This document shows positions 36,953 through 45,321 of a stretch of 64,000 nt of DNA, piece by piece; position 1 is the first letter of the stretch; every line of letters begins with the position of its first letter. The notes below the pieces were generated by a model. The model worked only from the letters and a program-made list of their open reading frames with translations, did no database searches and was not told where the DNA came from. The position numbers and the translations under genes are program-made. This stretch comes from Symbiodolus clandestinus (GTDB lineage: Bacteria; Pseudomonadota; Gammaproteobacteria; Enterobacterales; G038960095), in assembly GCA_038960095.1 (NCBI GenBank), contig CP152425.1, positions 1,435,782 through 1,499,781 of the forward strand, given 5' to 3'.

Positions 36953-39748
36953 TTATAGCCTCGGATCAGCTGATAATTCAGGCTGATTCAACGACTCAGG
37001 AGCCGTCGGTGTTTGGTTAGACAAGGCAGTGATTTCCTCAGGGAAACTATTGCAAGCCTGTTCAAGGTTCCCCGTTGTAGCAGGTGGCTGTAAATGCAGA
37101 GGTTCATCATTAGGAATTAACATTTCTTTGGAGATCTGTGTTTTTTCAGCAAAAGTTAATAAGGTTTTTACTACAGCGCAGTGGTTATTTTCTGCTGCGA
37201 TTCTTAAAGCTGTAAATCCCTGACAATTTCGCTGTTGCAACATCACATCAGTAATATTATGCTGTTCAGCAGTCTCTAACAGGATAGTGACGATTTTCTG
37301 GTTGCTAAACTCTACCGCTGTTATTAAAGGACTATCGCCATAGTCGCTGGACCCTAATAAAATTTCTTTGGCTATTTGTGTTTTTTCAGCAAAATTTAAT
37401 AAGGTTTTTACTACAGCGCAGTGGTTCTTTTCTATTGCAAATCTTAAAGCTGTAAATCCCTGATGGTTTCGCTGTTGTAACACCACATCAGTAATATTAT
37501 ACTGTTCAGCATAGTCTAATAAAATTCCTACAATTTCACAGTAGCCATTATAAGATGCTAGCATTAAGGGAGCAACACCACTTATATTTACTTGCTGTAA
37601 AATTTCTTTAGCTATTCCTTGTTGTTTAGCATGGTTTAATACAGTATTAACTATCTGTAGGTTGCCAGAGATTACTGCCTTTATTAAAGTACTATCGTTA
37701 TTTCTATGTCCTAGTAAAATTTCTTTGAGTATTTGTGATTTTACGGCATACTCCAGCAGAGTATTTACTACCTTAAGATGGTTTCTTTCAGCCGCATATT
37801 TTAAAGCTGTTACACTTTTCTGAGCACATTGCTTTAATATCACATCAGTTATATCATATTTTTTAGCATAAACCAACAAAATTTCTACGATTTCATCGTA
37901 CCCTTCGTGAGCTGCTACCAACAAGGGAGTAACACCACTTTCATTTGATTGTTGTAAAACTTCCTTAATAATCCCTTGTTGTTCAGCAGTCTCTAACAGG
38001 ATAGTGACGATTTTCTGGTTGCCAAACTGTATCGCTGTTATTAAAGGACTATCGCCACAGTCTCTAGATCCTAATAAAATTTCTTTGGCTATTTGTGCTT
38101 TTTCAGCATACTTTAGTAGAGTATTTGTTATCTCAATATTATTATTCTCAGCCACAATATGCAAAGCTGATATCCTATTTTTTTTACCATACTGTTGTAG
38201 TACTAAATTAATAACTCCTTGTTGTTGAGCAAGAGCTAACAAGCTCTTTACAATTTCATGATACCCTCTGTCAACTGCTATTAATAAAGGAGTAGCACCT
38301 TTTTCATTTACTTGCTGTAAAATTTCCTTAGCCACTCCTTGTTGTTCAGCGTCATCTAATAAAATCTTAACAATCTGTAATTTACCCAAGTCTACAGCAT
38401 TTATTAAAGGAGTATCGATATAGTCGCTAGATTTTAGCAAAATTGTTTTGTATATTTGTGTTTTTTTAGCATATTTTAGTAGAGTACTTACCACCTCAGG
38501 ATGACAATTTTTAATTGCCACACTAAGGGCATGAAGACCATCATTATTTATTTGTTCTAAAACAGTTTTTAGATCACCAACCTGCTGGTTAGTATCATAG
38601 TAGTTTAATAATAGTTCTACGAGGGTAACGTGGCCTCTTTTAGCGGCCATGATTAACAAGGTTTCTCCAAAGGGCAAGGATTTTCGTTGTGTTATTTCTT
38701 GGATATTGTCTGCTGTTTCCAATTGTAACCACGATGCTACCAATGCATACTGTCCTGCCTTAATAGCGCCCCTTAGAAAGAGATAGGTGTCCGTTGAAAA
38801 ATAAGAAGTTACTGTTGTTTCATCCCCATCCGCCATAGCTAGAAAGCCTCTCTCTTGCAGATTCTTTATGACCAGTGGCTTTAGTTTATTAACAATTTCC
38901 TGTCTGGGTTTTAATTTGCAAAATTTGTCAGTTGTTTCTATGCTATCAATAAAATCATAAGCATCGAGAGAGGAACCGCTGAACGCTTTCTCGATATTTT
39001 TTATTGACTCGCCAATTTTTATATCATAATCATCTAAGGAAAGTTCTTTTTTAAAAAATTCTTCTAAATTTTCAAGAAAAAAATCAACTAATTGATCAAT
39101 AAAATAATCGGCGGTCAACTTAATGGATAAGTATATTTTTGCTTCTTCTCTAAAATCAATCAAAACGGCATCTGGAATTGTTTCGTCTGGTGATAATTCA
39201 TGGTCGCGGATTCTTAATCCAAAATCTTCTTGCAGATAATTAATTAATTTAGAAACCCAATGCGTTTCGTTGCCATATGGTACGAATTCTGGTTGGATAA
39301 ATTCTAGGAGGAATTGTTCTATACACCACTCTTTTTTCCTTAGGATAAAGTCATCCTGACTAAAGTTAGGAATTTCAATTAGGTCTAAAAAACCTTGGAC
39401 GTTTGTCATAATTCCATTAGGGCAAACCTCAAGGCTTTTAGCAAGCTGGTCTAGTACAGATTGATACTGAATAGAACTAAACTTATTATGAATGAATGCA
39501 TGCATCAAATGCGCCAACTGCTTTTTGGCGGAGGGGAAACCAGAACCGTCTGAGAGTCTGTCCCAGGCAACCACAACTTCCTTCAGTGGGATCTGCTGCT
39601 CGTCTGACTGCTTAGAGATGAATTGTTTGAATTGAGAGAGGATATTTTCATATTCACCTGGTTCAATGCTCGTACGGCCTTCTACGATTTTACTGGCAGC
39701 AGAATCTACTTCTTTATAAAATTTTGGCGTCAATACTAAGTGCATCAC
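36953..39748 (-). CDS. Large ankyrin-repeat protein
   Basis: 931 residues. The first ~310 are acidic and helical without a recognised family. From about residue 320 to 890 runs a series of ~35-residue repeats of ankyrin type (GETLLIMAAKRGHVTLVELLL, SGVTPLLVAAHEGYDEIVEILL). They are unusual in a long inter-repeat segment (…YAE..QI.KEILL), which doubles the period to ~80 residues. Some copies are nearly identical in DNA: 240 bp apart at 37141/37381 and 717 bp apart at 37264/37981. The C-terminus is Pro/Thr rich. It is single and not in an operon. A host-directed role is inference from the family. Confidence 0.75.
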   Translation of the reverse strand: MMHLVLTPKFYKEVDSAASKIVEGRTSIEPGEYENILSQFKQFISKQSDEQQIPLKEVVVAWDRLSDGSGFPSAKKQLAHLMHAFIHNKFSSIQYQSVLDQLAKSLEVCPNGIMTNVQGFLDLIEIPNFSQDDFILRKKEWCIEQFLLEFIQPEFVPYGNETHWVSKLINYLQEDFGLRIRDHELSPDETIPDAVLIDFREEAKIYLSIKLTADYFIDQLVDFFLENLEEFFKKELSLDDYDIKIGESIKNIEKAFSGSSLDAYDFIDSIETTDKFCKLKPRQEIVNKLKPLVIKNLQERGFLAMADGDETTVTSYFSTDTYLFLRGAIKAGQYALVASWLQLETADNIQEITQRKSLPFGETLLIMAAKRGHVTLVELLLNYYDTNQQVGDLKTVLEQINNDGLHALSVAIKNCHPEVVSTLLKYAKKTQIYKTILLKSSDYIDTPLINAVDLGKLQIVKILLDDAEQQGVAKEILQQVNEKGATPLLIAVDRGYHEIVKSLLALAQQQGVINLVLQQYGKKNRISALHIVAENNNIEITNTLLKYAEKAQIAKEILLGSRDCGDSPLITAIQFGNQKIVTILLETAEQQGIIKEVLQQSNESGVTPLLVAAHEGYDEIVEILLVYAKKYDITDVILKQCAQKSVTALKYAAERNHLKVVNTLLEYAVKSQILKEILLGHRNNDSTLIKAVISGNLQIVNTVLNHAKQQGIAKEILQQVNISGVAPLMLASYNGYCEIVGILLDYAEQYNITDVVLQQRNHQGFTALRFAIEKNHCAVVKTLLNFAEKTQIAKEILLGSSDYGDSPLITAVEFSNQKIVTILLETAEQHNITDVMLQQRNCQGFTALRIAAENNHCAVVKTLLTFAEKTQISKEMLIPNDEPLHLQPPATTGNLEQACNSFPEEITALSNQTPTAPESLNQPELSADPRL

Positions 39749-40203
39749 TTAACCTTTCCTGATATTATAAGAGTAAGCTGTCTTTACTCAAGGGTTGATA
39801 TAAAATTAATTCACTAGGCGGTTTTCACTGTAGGCCTAGTAAAGCTCATAACTGCGGAAACGGTCACCTGACTTTTACTACTAAGCTATCTTAACCTGCT
39901 TTTTCCCTGGTTAATAACTATAGTTGGTTTTTTTGGCATCAAACAATAAGCAATTAAGCAACAATGCCCCCAGCAGAATGTAACTAGTTGATTTAAGATG
40001 TAAAATAAAAAACCCCTAAACAAATGGTATTACTATTATGCTGTTCCAGACTATATTTCAAGTTTATCAAACGGGTAGTACGGATAGCTGCGAGCCGTTT
40101 TTAGGCCGATGATGCTTTCTAGCCTTGTAGATTGCCTCTCTAAAACAGTTTCTTATTCCGAACTGAGGTCCATGAGTAAGCGGGTATCTCAAGCCCTAGC
40201 GGA
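39749..40203. other. Gene-free region between the large ankyrin gene and recR
   Basis: No gene is recognised on either strand. It has a perfect 7-bp inverted repeat ACTAGGC/GCCTAGT (39813..39840, 14-nt loop) upstream of the ankyrin gene, which could be regulatory. The remainder is AT-rich. The promoter of the ankyrin gene should lie in the first ~150 bp. Confidence 0.35.
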
Positions 40204-40803
40204 CTAAAAATGCTGACGCCCAATCAGTGCATGGGATAGCGTCATTCCATCGACTAATTCTAATTCGCCACCGACTGGCACACCATGCGCAATGCGACTG
40301 ATGATGATTTGATAGTGGCGAGCCATATCAGCAATGTAATGGGCGGTGGCTTCTCCCTCGACGGTGGGATTGGTGGCTAAAATCAGCTCCTGCAGTGGCT
40401 CCGTTTGTAAGCAATCCGCTAACTGCTCTAAACCTATCTCTTTAGGACCGATACCATCCAAGGGTGATAACCGTCCCATCAGCACAAAATAGCGGCCGGA
40501 ATATTGGCCCGTCTGTTCAATGGCTTGAATATCGGCCGCACTTTCTACAACACATAACTGCTGGCTCTGTTGACGCAACGGATCCAGACAGAGTTGGCAC
40601 AAGGGCTGCTCAGTAAAGGTGCGGCAACGCTGACAGTGGCCAATTTCACTCATCGCACTGACCAATCGTTGTGCTAATCGCTGACCACCCTGCCGATCAC
40701 GTTGCAATAGATGAAAAGCCATGCGCTGAGCTGATTTGGCCCCTACACCGGGTAAGCAACGAAAAGCTTGAATTAACTGCTCTAATAATGGACTTAAGCT
40801 CAT
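40204..40803 (-). CDS. recR: Recombination protein RecR
   Basis: RecR with RecO/RecF loads RecA at gaps. It has the N-terminal HhH (FRCLPGVGAKSAQRMAFHLL), a four-Cys zinc finger (CQRCRTFTEQPLCQLC) and a Toprim domain (CVVESAADIQAIEQTG, ATNPTVEGEATAHYI). The ATG at 40803 gives ~199 residues, matching E. coli (201), and has an AGAGA ribosome site; an upstream in-frame TTG (40818) would add five residues. Only ~60 bp separate it from dnaX and the usual ybaB between them is missing. Confidence 0.94.
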   Translation of the reverse strand: MSLSPLLEQLIQAFRCLPGVGAKSAQRMAFHLLQRDRQGGQRLAQRLVSAMSEIGHCQRCRTFTEQPLCQLCLDPLRQQSQQLCVVESAADIQAIEQTGQYSGRYFVLMGRLSPLDGIGPKEIGLEQLADCLQTEPLQELILATNPTVEGEATAHYIADMARHYQIIISRIAHGVPVGGELELVDGMTLSHALIGRQHF

Positions 40804-40864
40804 TGCTTCTCTATTCAATAATGGATTAAGCGATATTTGCTATCGCGAAGGTTAAAATCGTTCT

Positions 40865-42811
40865 CTACTCATCGGTAGGTTGAATCGTTGTCTCATCAAT
40901 CTCAGCCGCAAAATCGCGTTGAAAACGCTGTAGGTGCTCGTCGGCTTGTAATGCTTGCTGAGCCTGTTGTTTTTTCTCCTCGGCAATCCGTTGTCGCCAC
41001 TCCCAAGGGGTCAATTGTGCCAGCTCATCACAGGCTTGTAGCGTGACGGTGACTACTTCTCCCTTGACAGCGCTCAGTGCTTTAGCCAACTGCTCTTCAG
41101 CACCTGGGTAGTTTAGGTGGCGCTGAGCAACTTGAAAATAGAGCTGAAATTCATTAGGCGTCGGCTGTTCGCAGATACAGTGTAGCACTAATTGCTCTAG
41201 CCGTTTGGGCAAGGGTAAGCTGGCAATCTCTGCACTCCAACTATCCTGCTTGGCAGCGGAAACTGCCAAGCGTGATGATAATTGCTGATTAGTCATCGGA
41301 GATGAGGGAGTCACTGGGTTCGGTGCGCTAACAACCGCGGCTTTAGCAGGCAAATCTGAAGCGGGTTCAGCTTTAACTGGTTGGCTGCGCGTCGGCGAAC
41401 TCAGGGATGACGATTTGCTTGAAGATCGCTGTTGCTGGCGCCGCACTTGCAGCTGCTGATGGATAGCCATTAATTGCTCGGTTTGATTCAATGGCGAATG
41501 CTCAGGTGTATCAACCACTTTGGCTGCAATAAGATCACCCGCTGGCTTCGATTGTTCAGTCAATTGAGCAGCCGCTGCCTCTTTAGGTTTAGTGCTTGGC
41601 GCAGTGGTTTTTTCTGTGGAAGCATTTGGTATCGTTAACTGAGGTTTAGCCTTTGCAGCATCTGTAACCCCCCCATCTACCTGAGAGGTCTGCTCTTGTG
41701 CTGAATGCGATGGTATCAAGCCATTTTGGGGATAGAAGGCAATCGCCCGCAGCAGCGTCATCTCGACGCCCATTCGTGGGCTGGGAGCTAATGCCAGCTC
41801 TTTACGTCCTATCAGCAGTGTCTGATAATAGAGTTGAAGATCCATGGGATCAATCAATTGCGCTAATGCTCTGATCCGCTGTCCTAGGTGATCGATTTCA
41901 CCGGGAGTATCCCGTGGTAACCACTGCTGTAAAGCTATTTGATGCAATATTGACGCCATCGCTGCCAATAGCGGATCGGCCGCAATACCTTGCTCCAATA
42001 ATTGCTCAACTTTCTGCAGTAAGGCAGCCGAGTCTGCTCGCTGCAGAGCTTCTACCAAAACTAATGCTTGCTGGGTATCTAAGGTACCTAACAGCTGGTT
42101 AACTGCTGTTGTTAATAAATGCCCAGCCCCAAGAGCCAGTGCTTGATCCATCAGTGTTAGAGCGTCCCGCAAGCTACCCTGGGCCGCCTCTGCCAATAAC
42201 CGCAAGGCGGGGCGTTCAGTCTCAATTTTTTCCGCCTGTGCAATCCTTTGCAGCTGTTCTTCAATTTTTTCTACACTTAACAGCGGGAGATGAAGCTGTA
42301 AGCAGCGTGATAACAAAGTGGCCGGCAACTTTTGCGGATCAGTGGTGGCTAGTAGAAATTTAACGTGAGGCGGTGGCTCTTCAAGCGTTTTAAGCAGAGC
42401 ATTGAAGCTATGCCGGGAAAGCATGTGCACTTCGTCAATCAGATAAATTTTAAAACGCCCGGCTACCGGAGCATAATGGACATTATCCAATAGCTCCCGT
42501 GTATCCTCTACCGTCGTCCGAGAAGCAGCATCAATCTCTAGGAGGTCAACAAACCGACCCTGCTCAATCTCTTGACAAGGCCCGCACTGCCGACAAGGGG
42601 TGGCAGTGATCCCAGTCGCACAGTTTAATCCTTTTGCCAGTAGGCGAGCTAAGGTGGTTTTCCCTACCCCACGGCTGCCAGAAAATAGATAGGCATGATG
42701 TAAACGGTTATGGGTACAGCTGTATGAGAGAACGGCTAAAGCATGGGCTTGCCCAACCACATCGGCATAACACTGAGGTCGCCACTTACGGGCCAATACT
42801 TGGTAGCTCAT
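40865..42811 (-). CDS. dnaX: DNA polymerase III subunit tau (DnaX)
   Basis: DnaX forms the clamp-loader core and organises the replisome. It has Walker A GSRGVGKTTLARLLAKGL, a four-Cys zinc site (CATGITATPCRQCGPC), the DEVHMLS Walker B and the sensor-1 ATTDPQKLP. A Pro/Ser/Thr-rich linker (~370-510) leads to the tau-specific C-terminal domain, for 648 residues (E. coli 643). The A AAA AAG slippery site that makes gamma in E. coli is not visible near codon 430. Confidence 0.94.
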   Translation of the reverse strand: MSYQVLARKWRPQCYADVVGQAHALAVLSYSCTHNRLHHAYLFSGSRGVGKTTLARLLAKGLNCATGITATPCRQCGPCQEIEQGRFVDLLEIDAASRTTVEDTRELLDNVHYAPVAGRFKIYLIDEVHMLSRHSFNALLKTLEEPPPHVKFLLATTDPQKLPATLLSRCLQLHLPLLSVEKIEEQLQRIAQAEKIETERPALRLLAEAAQGSLRDALTLMDQALALGAGHLLTTAVNQLLGTLDTQQALVLVEALQRADSAALLQKVEQLLEQGIAADPLLAAMASILHQIALQQWLPRDTPGEIDHLGQRIRALAQLIDPMDLQLYYQTLLIGRKELALAPSPRMGVEMTLLRAIAFYPQNGLIPSHSAQEQTSQVDGGVTDAAKAKPQLTIPNASTEKTTAPSTKPKEAAAAQLTEQSKPAGDLIAAKVVDTPEHSPLNQTEQLMAIHQQLQVRRQQQRSSSKSSSLSSPTRSQPVKAEPASDLPAKAAVVSAPNPVTPSSPMTNQQLSSRLAVSAAKQDSWSAEIASLPLPKRLEQLVLHCICEQPTPNEFQLYFQVAQRHLNYPGAEEQLAKALSAVKGEVVTVTLQACDELAQLTPWEWRQRIAEEKKQQAQQALQADEHLQRFQRDFAAEIDETTIQPTDE

Positions 42812-42847
42812 TTTAACTCAATACCTGGCCTGCCACGCAAAAGTCTA

Positions 42848-43318
42848 TTAGGCTAATTTGGATGTAAAGACTTTAGAAGAGGCTTGTGAAGACTCACTGT
42901 TTTGGCAATCGGCTTTGGTGCAGTGACCATAGAGATAGAGACTGTGGTTAGTCAAGCAAATGTCATGCTGTTTAGCAATATCAAATTGCCGCTGCTTAAT
43001 TAACTCATCTTGAAATTCCATCACCCTACCACAACTTAAACAAATCAAGTGATCATGATGTTGCTGCTGCGCCAGCTCGAAAACTGATTTACCATTCTCA
43101 AAGTTATGGCGGGTCACAATTCCAGCAGCATCAAATTGGCTTAGCACACGATATACGGTTGCCAAGGCAATCTCTTCACCCATACTCAATAATTTTTTAT
43201 AGAGATCTTCTGCACTGACATGGTGGTATTCTGGAAGTCGTAAAATATCGAGGATCTTAAGCCGAGGAGAGGTAATCTTTAATCCCGCCTGTTTTAAAGC
43301 TTGGTTATTGGTAGTCAT
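42848..43318 (-). CDS. fur: Ferric uptake regulator Fur
   Basis: Fur represses iron uptake genes when bound to Fe2+. It has a winged helix (residues ~1-80, ALATVYRVLSQFDAAGIV) and the metal-site HHDHLICLSCGRVMEF, plus a second Cys pair in the C-terminus. 156 residues (E. coli 148), slightly longer at the C-terminus with Ser/Lys. It follows fldA by 4 bp, so the two are co-transcribed as in Enterobacterales. Confidence 0.95.
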   Translation of the reverse strand: MTTNNQALKQAGLKITSPRLKILDILRLPEYHHVSAEDLYKKLLSMGEEIALATVYRVLSQFDAAGIVTRHNFENGKSVFELAQQQHHDHLICLSCGRVMEFQDELIKQRQFDIAKQHDICLTNHSLYLYGHCTKADCQNSESSQASSKVFTSKLA

Positions 43319-43322
43319 ACCT

Positions 43323-43871
43323 TTACCTTCCTGAGGTCTCCTGATTTATCGACAGATAGGAGCTTTCCTGGCAGATTTGCGCTATCCAAGTCTCTACCCG
43401 CTGTTCCGTAAGCTCCGGCTGACGATCTTCATCCAAGGCTAAGCCGATAAAATGATGTTCATCAATCAATGCTTTTGAGGCTTCAAAATGATAACCGGCC
43501 GTTGGCCAATATCCGATGAGGTGGGCTCCCTGAGCTTTTACAATCGCTCCTAAGGTCCCCATGGCATCGCAAAAGTAGTCGGCATAATCCTCTTGGTCGC
43601 CATAACCAAATAAAGCGACTTCTCGGTTATTCAAGTCCAAGGTTTTCAGGATAGCAAAAAAATCATCCCAATCACATTGAGCCTCTCCGTAGTACCAGGT
43701 CGGGATCCCGAAAATCAGTAGTGAGCAGCGCTCAATATCAGCTGCGTGACTAACGGCAATATCTTGTACCGTACAGTTGAGTTTTCTTTCCGTTAGTTGT
43801 TGTTCAATGCTTTTAGCGATTTGCTCCGTATTGCCGGTATCGCTGCCAAAGAAAATACCAATTGCCGTCAT
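43323..43871 (-). CDS. fldA: Flavodoxin 1
   Basis: FldA is an FMN electron carrier for IspG/IspH, BioB and other radical-SAM enzymes. The phosphate loop GSDTGNTEQIAKSIE is at residues 9-23, and the FMN-stacking loops PTWYYGEAQCDWDDF and GYGDQEDYADYFCDAMG are present. 182 residues (E. coli 176). It lies upstream of fur. Confidence 0.95.
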   Translation of the reverse strand: MTAIGIFFGSDTGNTEQIAKSIEQQLTERKLNCTVQDIAVSHAADIERCSLLIFGIPTWYYGEAQCDWDDFFAILKTLDLNNREVALFGYGDQEDYADYFCDAMGTLGAIVKAQGAHLIGYWPTAGYHFEASKALIDEHHFIGLALDEDRQPELTEQRVETWIAQICQESSYLSINQETSGR

Positions 43872-43949
43872 ATGAATACCTAAAACGTACCCTCTACGTT
43901 ACATGCTACCACTTTCTATTCTACGGTGCAGCCCTATCTTAGTGGATAG

Positions 43950-44888
43950 CTAACTGGCTAGTAGCCGTTTAGCCACGATTGTATCCTGTTGATATTCGCC
44001 AACCCCCAATAGATAGTGTTCGGTTCCTACCGTCAACTGCACTAGCTGCCCTATATTTTCATCACACGAAGTCAGCATTGCTAAAGGCCGCCCCTGCTGT
44101 AGTGTTCTCGCTGCTTCCGAGGTTATATTCCATTTTGGTAACTGAGACAAAAGGCTGGAAATCGGTAAAAGCAGCTGATCTAAAGCATCAAAATTGGGCT
44201 CGCTATTCGATGAACGGCTACTAGCAATCATTGACAATTGCTCTAGGGTTACCATGGTATCGCTGGAAAAATCGGCAACGTGATAACGACGCAAGGCAGC
44301 TACATGGGCACCACACCCGAGTAACTCTCCTAAATCATCAATTAGCGTTCGAATATAGGTCCCTTTAGAGCAGTGAATGGTTAATTGTAGCTCTGCGTCT
44401 TGATAAGCATCTAAACTAATCTGGTAGATCTCAATCTGGCGAATTTTATCAGGGACGGCAATACCTCGGCGTGCATAGTAATAATGAGGCTTTCCCTGAT
44501 ATTTGAGTGCTGAATAGCGCGAAGGAGTTTGCTGAATAATCCCCTGGAAGTTAGCCAGTGCTTGCTGAATATCACTGAAAGTGCTTGTTACCAGCCGCTG
44601 CTGAATGACAGTACCCTCAGTGTCAGCCGTATCGGTACGTAAACCTAATCGCGCAGTGACTTGATAGTGTTTATCGGCTTCCAGTAAAAATTGAGAAAAT
44701 TTGGTTGCCTCACCCAAGCAGATGGGTAGCATGCCACTGGCTAGTGGATCCAATGCTCCGGTGTGCCCAGCTTTTTTCGCAGCAAACAGACGTTTGACAC
44801 GCTGCAGCGCTGCATTAGCTGTTAAACCGCTCGGTTTATCCAACAATAGTAGGCCACTAACCGGCCGTATCTTACGGCAGTTAGGCAT
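43950..44888 (-). CDS. truB: tRNA pseudouridine(55) synthase
   Basis: TruB makes pseudouridine 55 in the T-loop of tRNAs. The catalytic Asp is in GHTGALDPLASGMLP; RYSALKYQGKPHYYYAR and CSKGTYIRTLIDDLG are conserved. A C-terminal PUA-like domain is present. 312 residues (E. coli 314). It overlaps rbfA by 8 bp in the nusA-infB operon; rpsO-pnp would follow in E. coli but fldA follows here. Confidence 0.95.
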   Translation of the reverse strand: MPNCRKIRPVSGLLLLDKPSGLTANAALQRVKRLFAAKKAGHTGALDPLASGMLPICLGEATKFSQFLLEADKHYQVTARLGLRTDTADTEGTVIQQRLVTSTFSDIQQALANFQGIIQQTPSRYSALKYQGKPHYYYARRGIAVPDKIRQIEIYQISLDAYQDAELQLTIHCSKGTYIRTLIDDLGELLGCGAHVAALRRYHVADFSSDTMVTLEQLSMIASSRSSNSEPNFDALDQLLLPISSLLSQLPKWNITSEAARTLQQGRPLAMLTSCDENIGQLVQLTVGTEHYLLGVGEYQQDTIVAKRLLAS

Positions 44889-45273
44889 CCACTACCGCCT
44901 TTTCGTTAGCTGCCAATGGCGGTATCACTTGAGACAGCAGTTGACTAATGTGTATCCCTTGTGCGAAGGAGGGATCATGCAAAAATCGCAACTGAGGTAT
45001 CAGGCGCAGTCGTAGGGTGGTTCCTAAACGAGAACGAATAAAGCCAGAAGCTTGCTGCAAAGCAGCCAGCCCCTGCTGGATCCGATTACTATCACCTGGT
45101 TTTTCAAAAAAAGTGACAAAAATTTTAGCAATGGCTAAATCGCGAGAAATTTCGACACCAGTCAGAGATACTGTGCCCACCCGCGGATTTCTAACATCGC
45201 GCTGAAGAATAACCGCTATCTCTTTTTCCAATGCTTGTGCAATCCGCTGAGTACGGCTTACTGCTTTAACCAT
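44881..45273 (-). CDS. rbfA: Ribosome-binding factor A
   Basis: RbfA helps 16S rRNA 5' end maturation and cold adaptation. The KH-like fold segments RTQRIAQALEKEIAVILQRD, VSLTGVEISRDLAIAKIFVT and LRLIPQLRFLHD are conserved. 130 residues (E. coli 133). It lies 48 bp after infB. Confidence 0.95.
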   Translation of the reverse strand: MVKAVSRTQRIAQALEKEIAVILQRDVRNPRVGTVSLTGVEISRDLAIAKIFVTFFEKPGDSNRIQQGLAALQQASGFIRSRLGTTLRLRLIPQLRFLHDPSFAQGIHISQLLSQVIPPLAANEKAVVDA

Positions 45274-45321
45274 ACCAGATTCCTCACTATTTCTAATGAA
45301 TTTATCAATGCTCAGCGGCGG

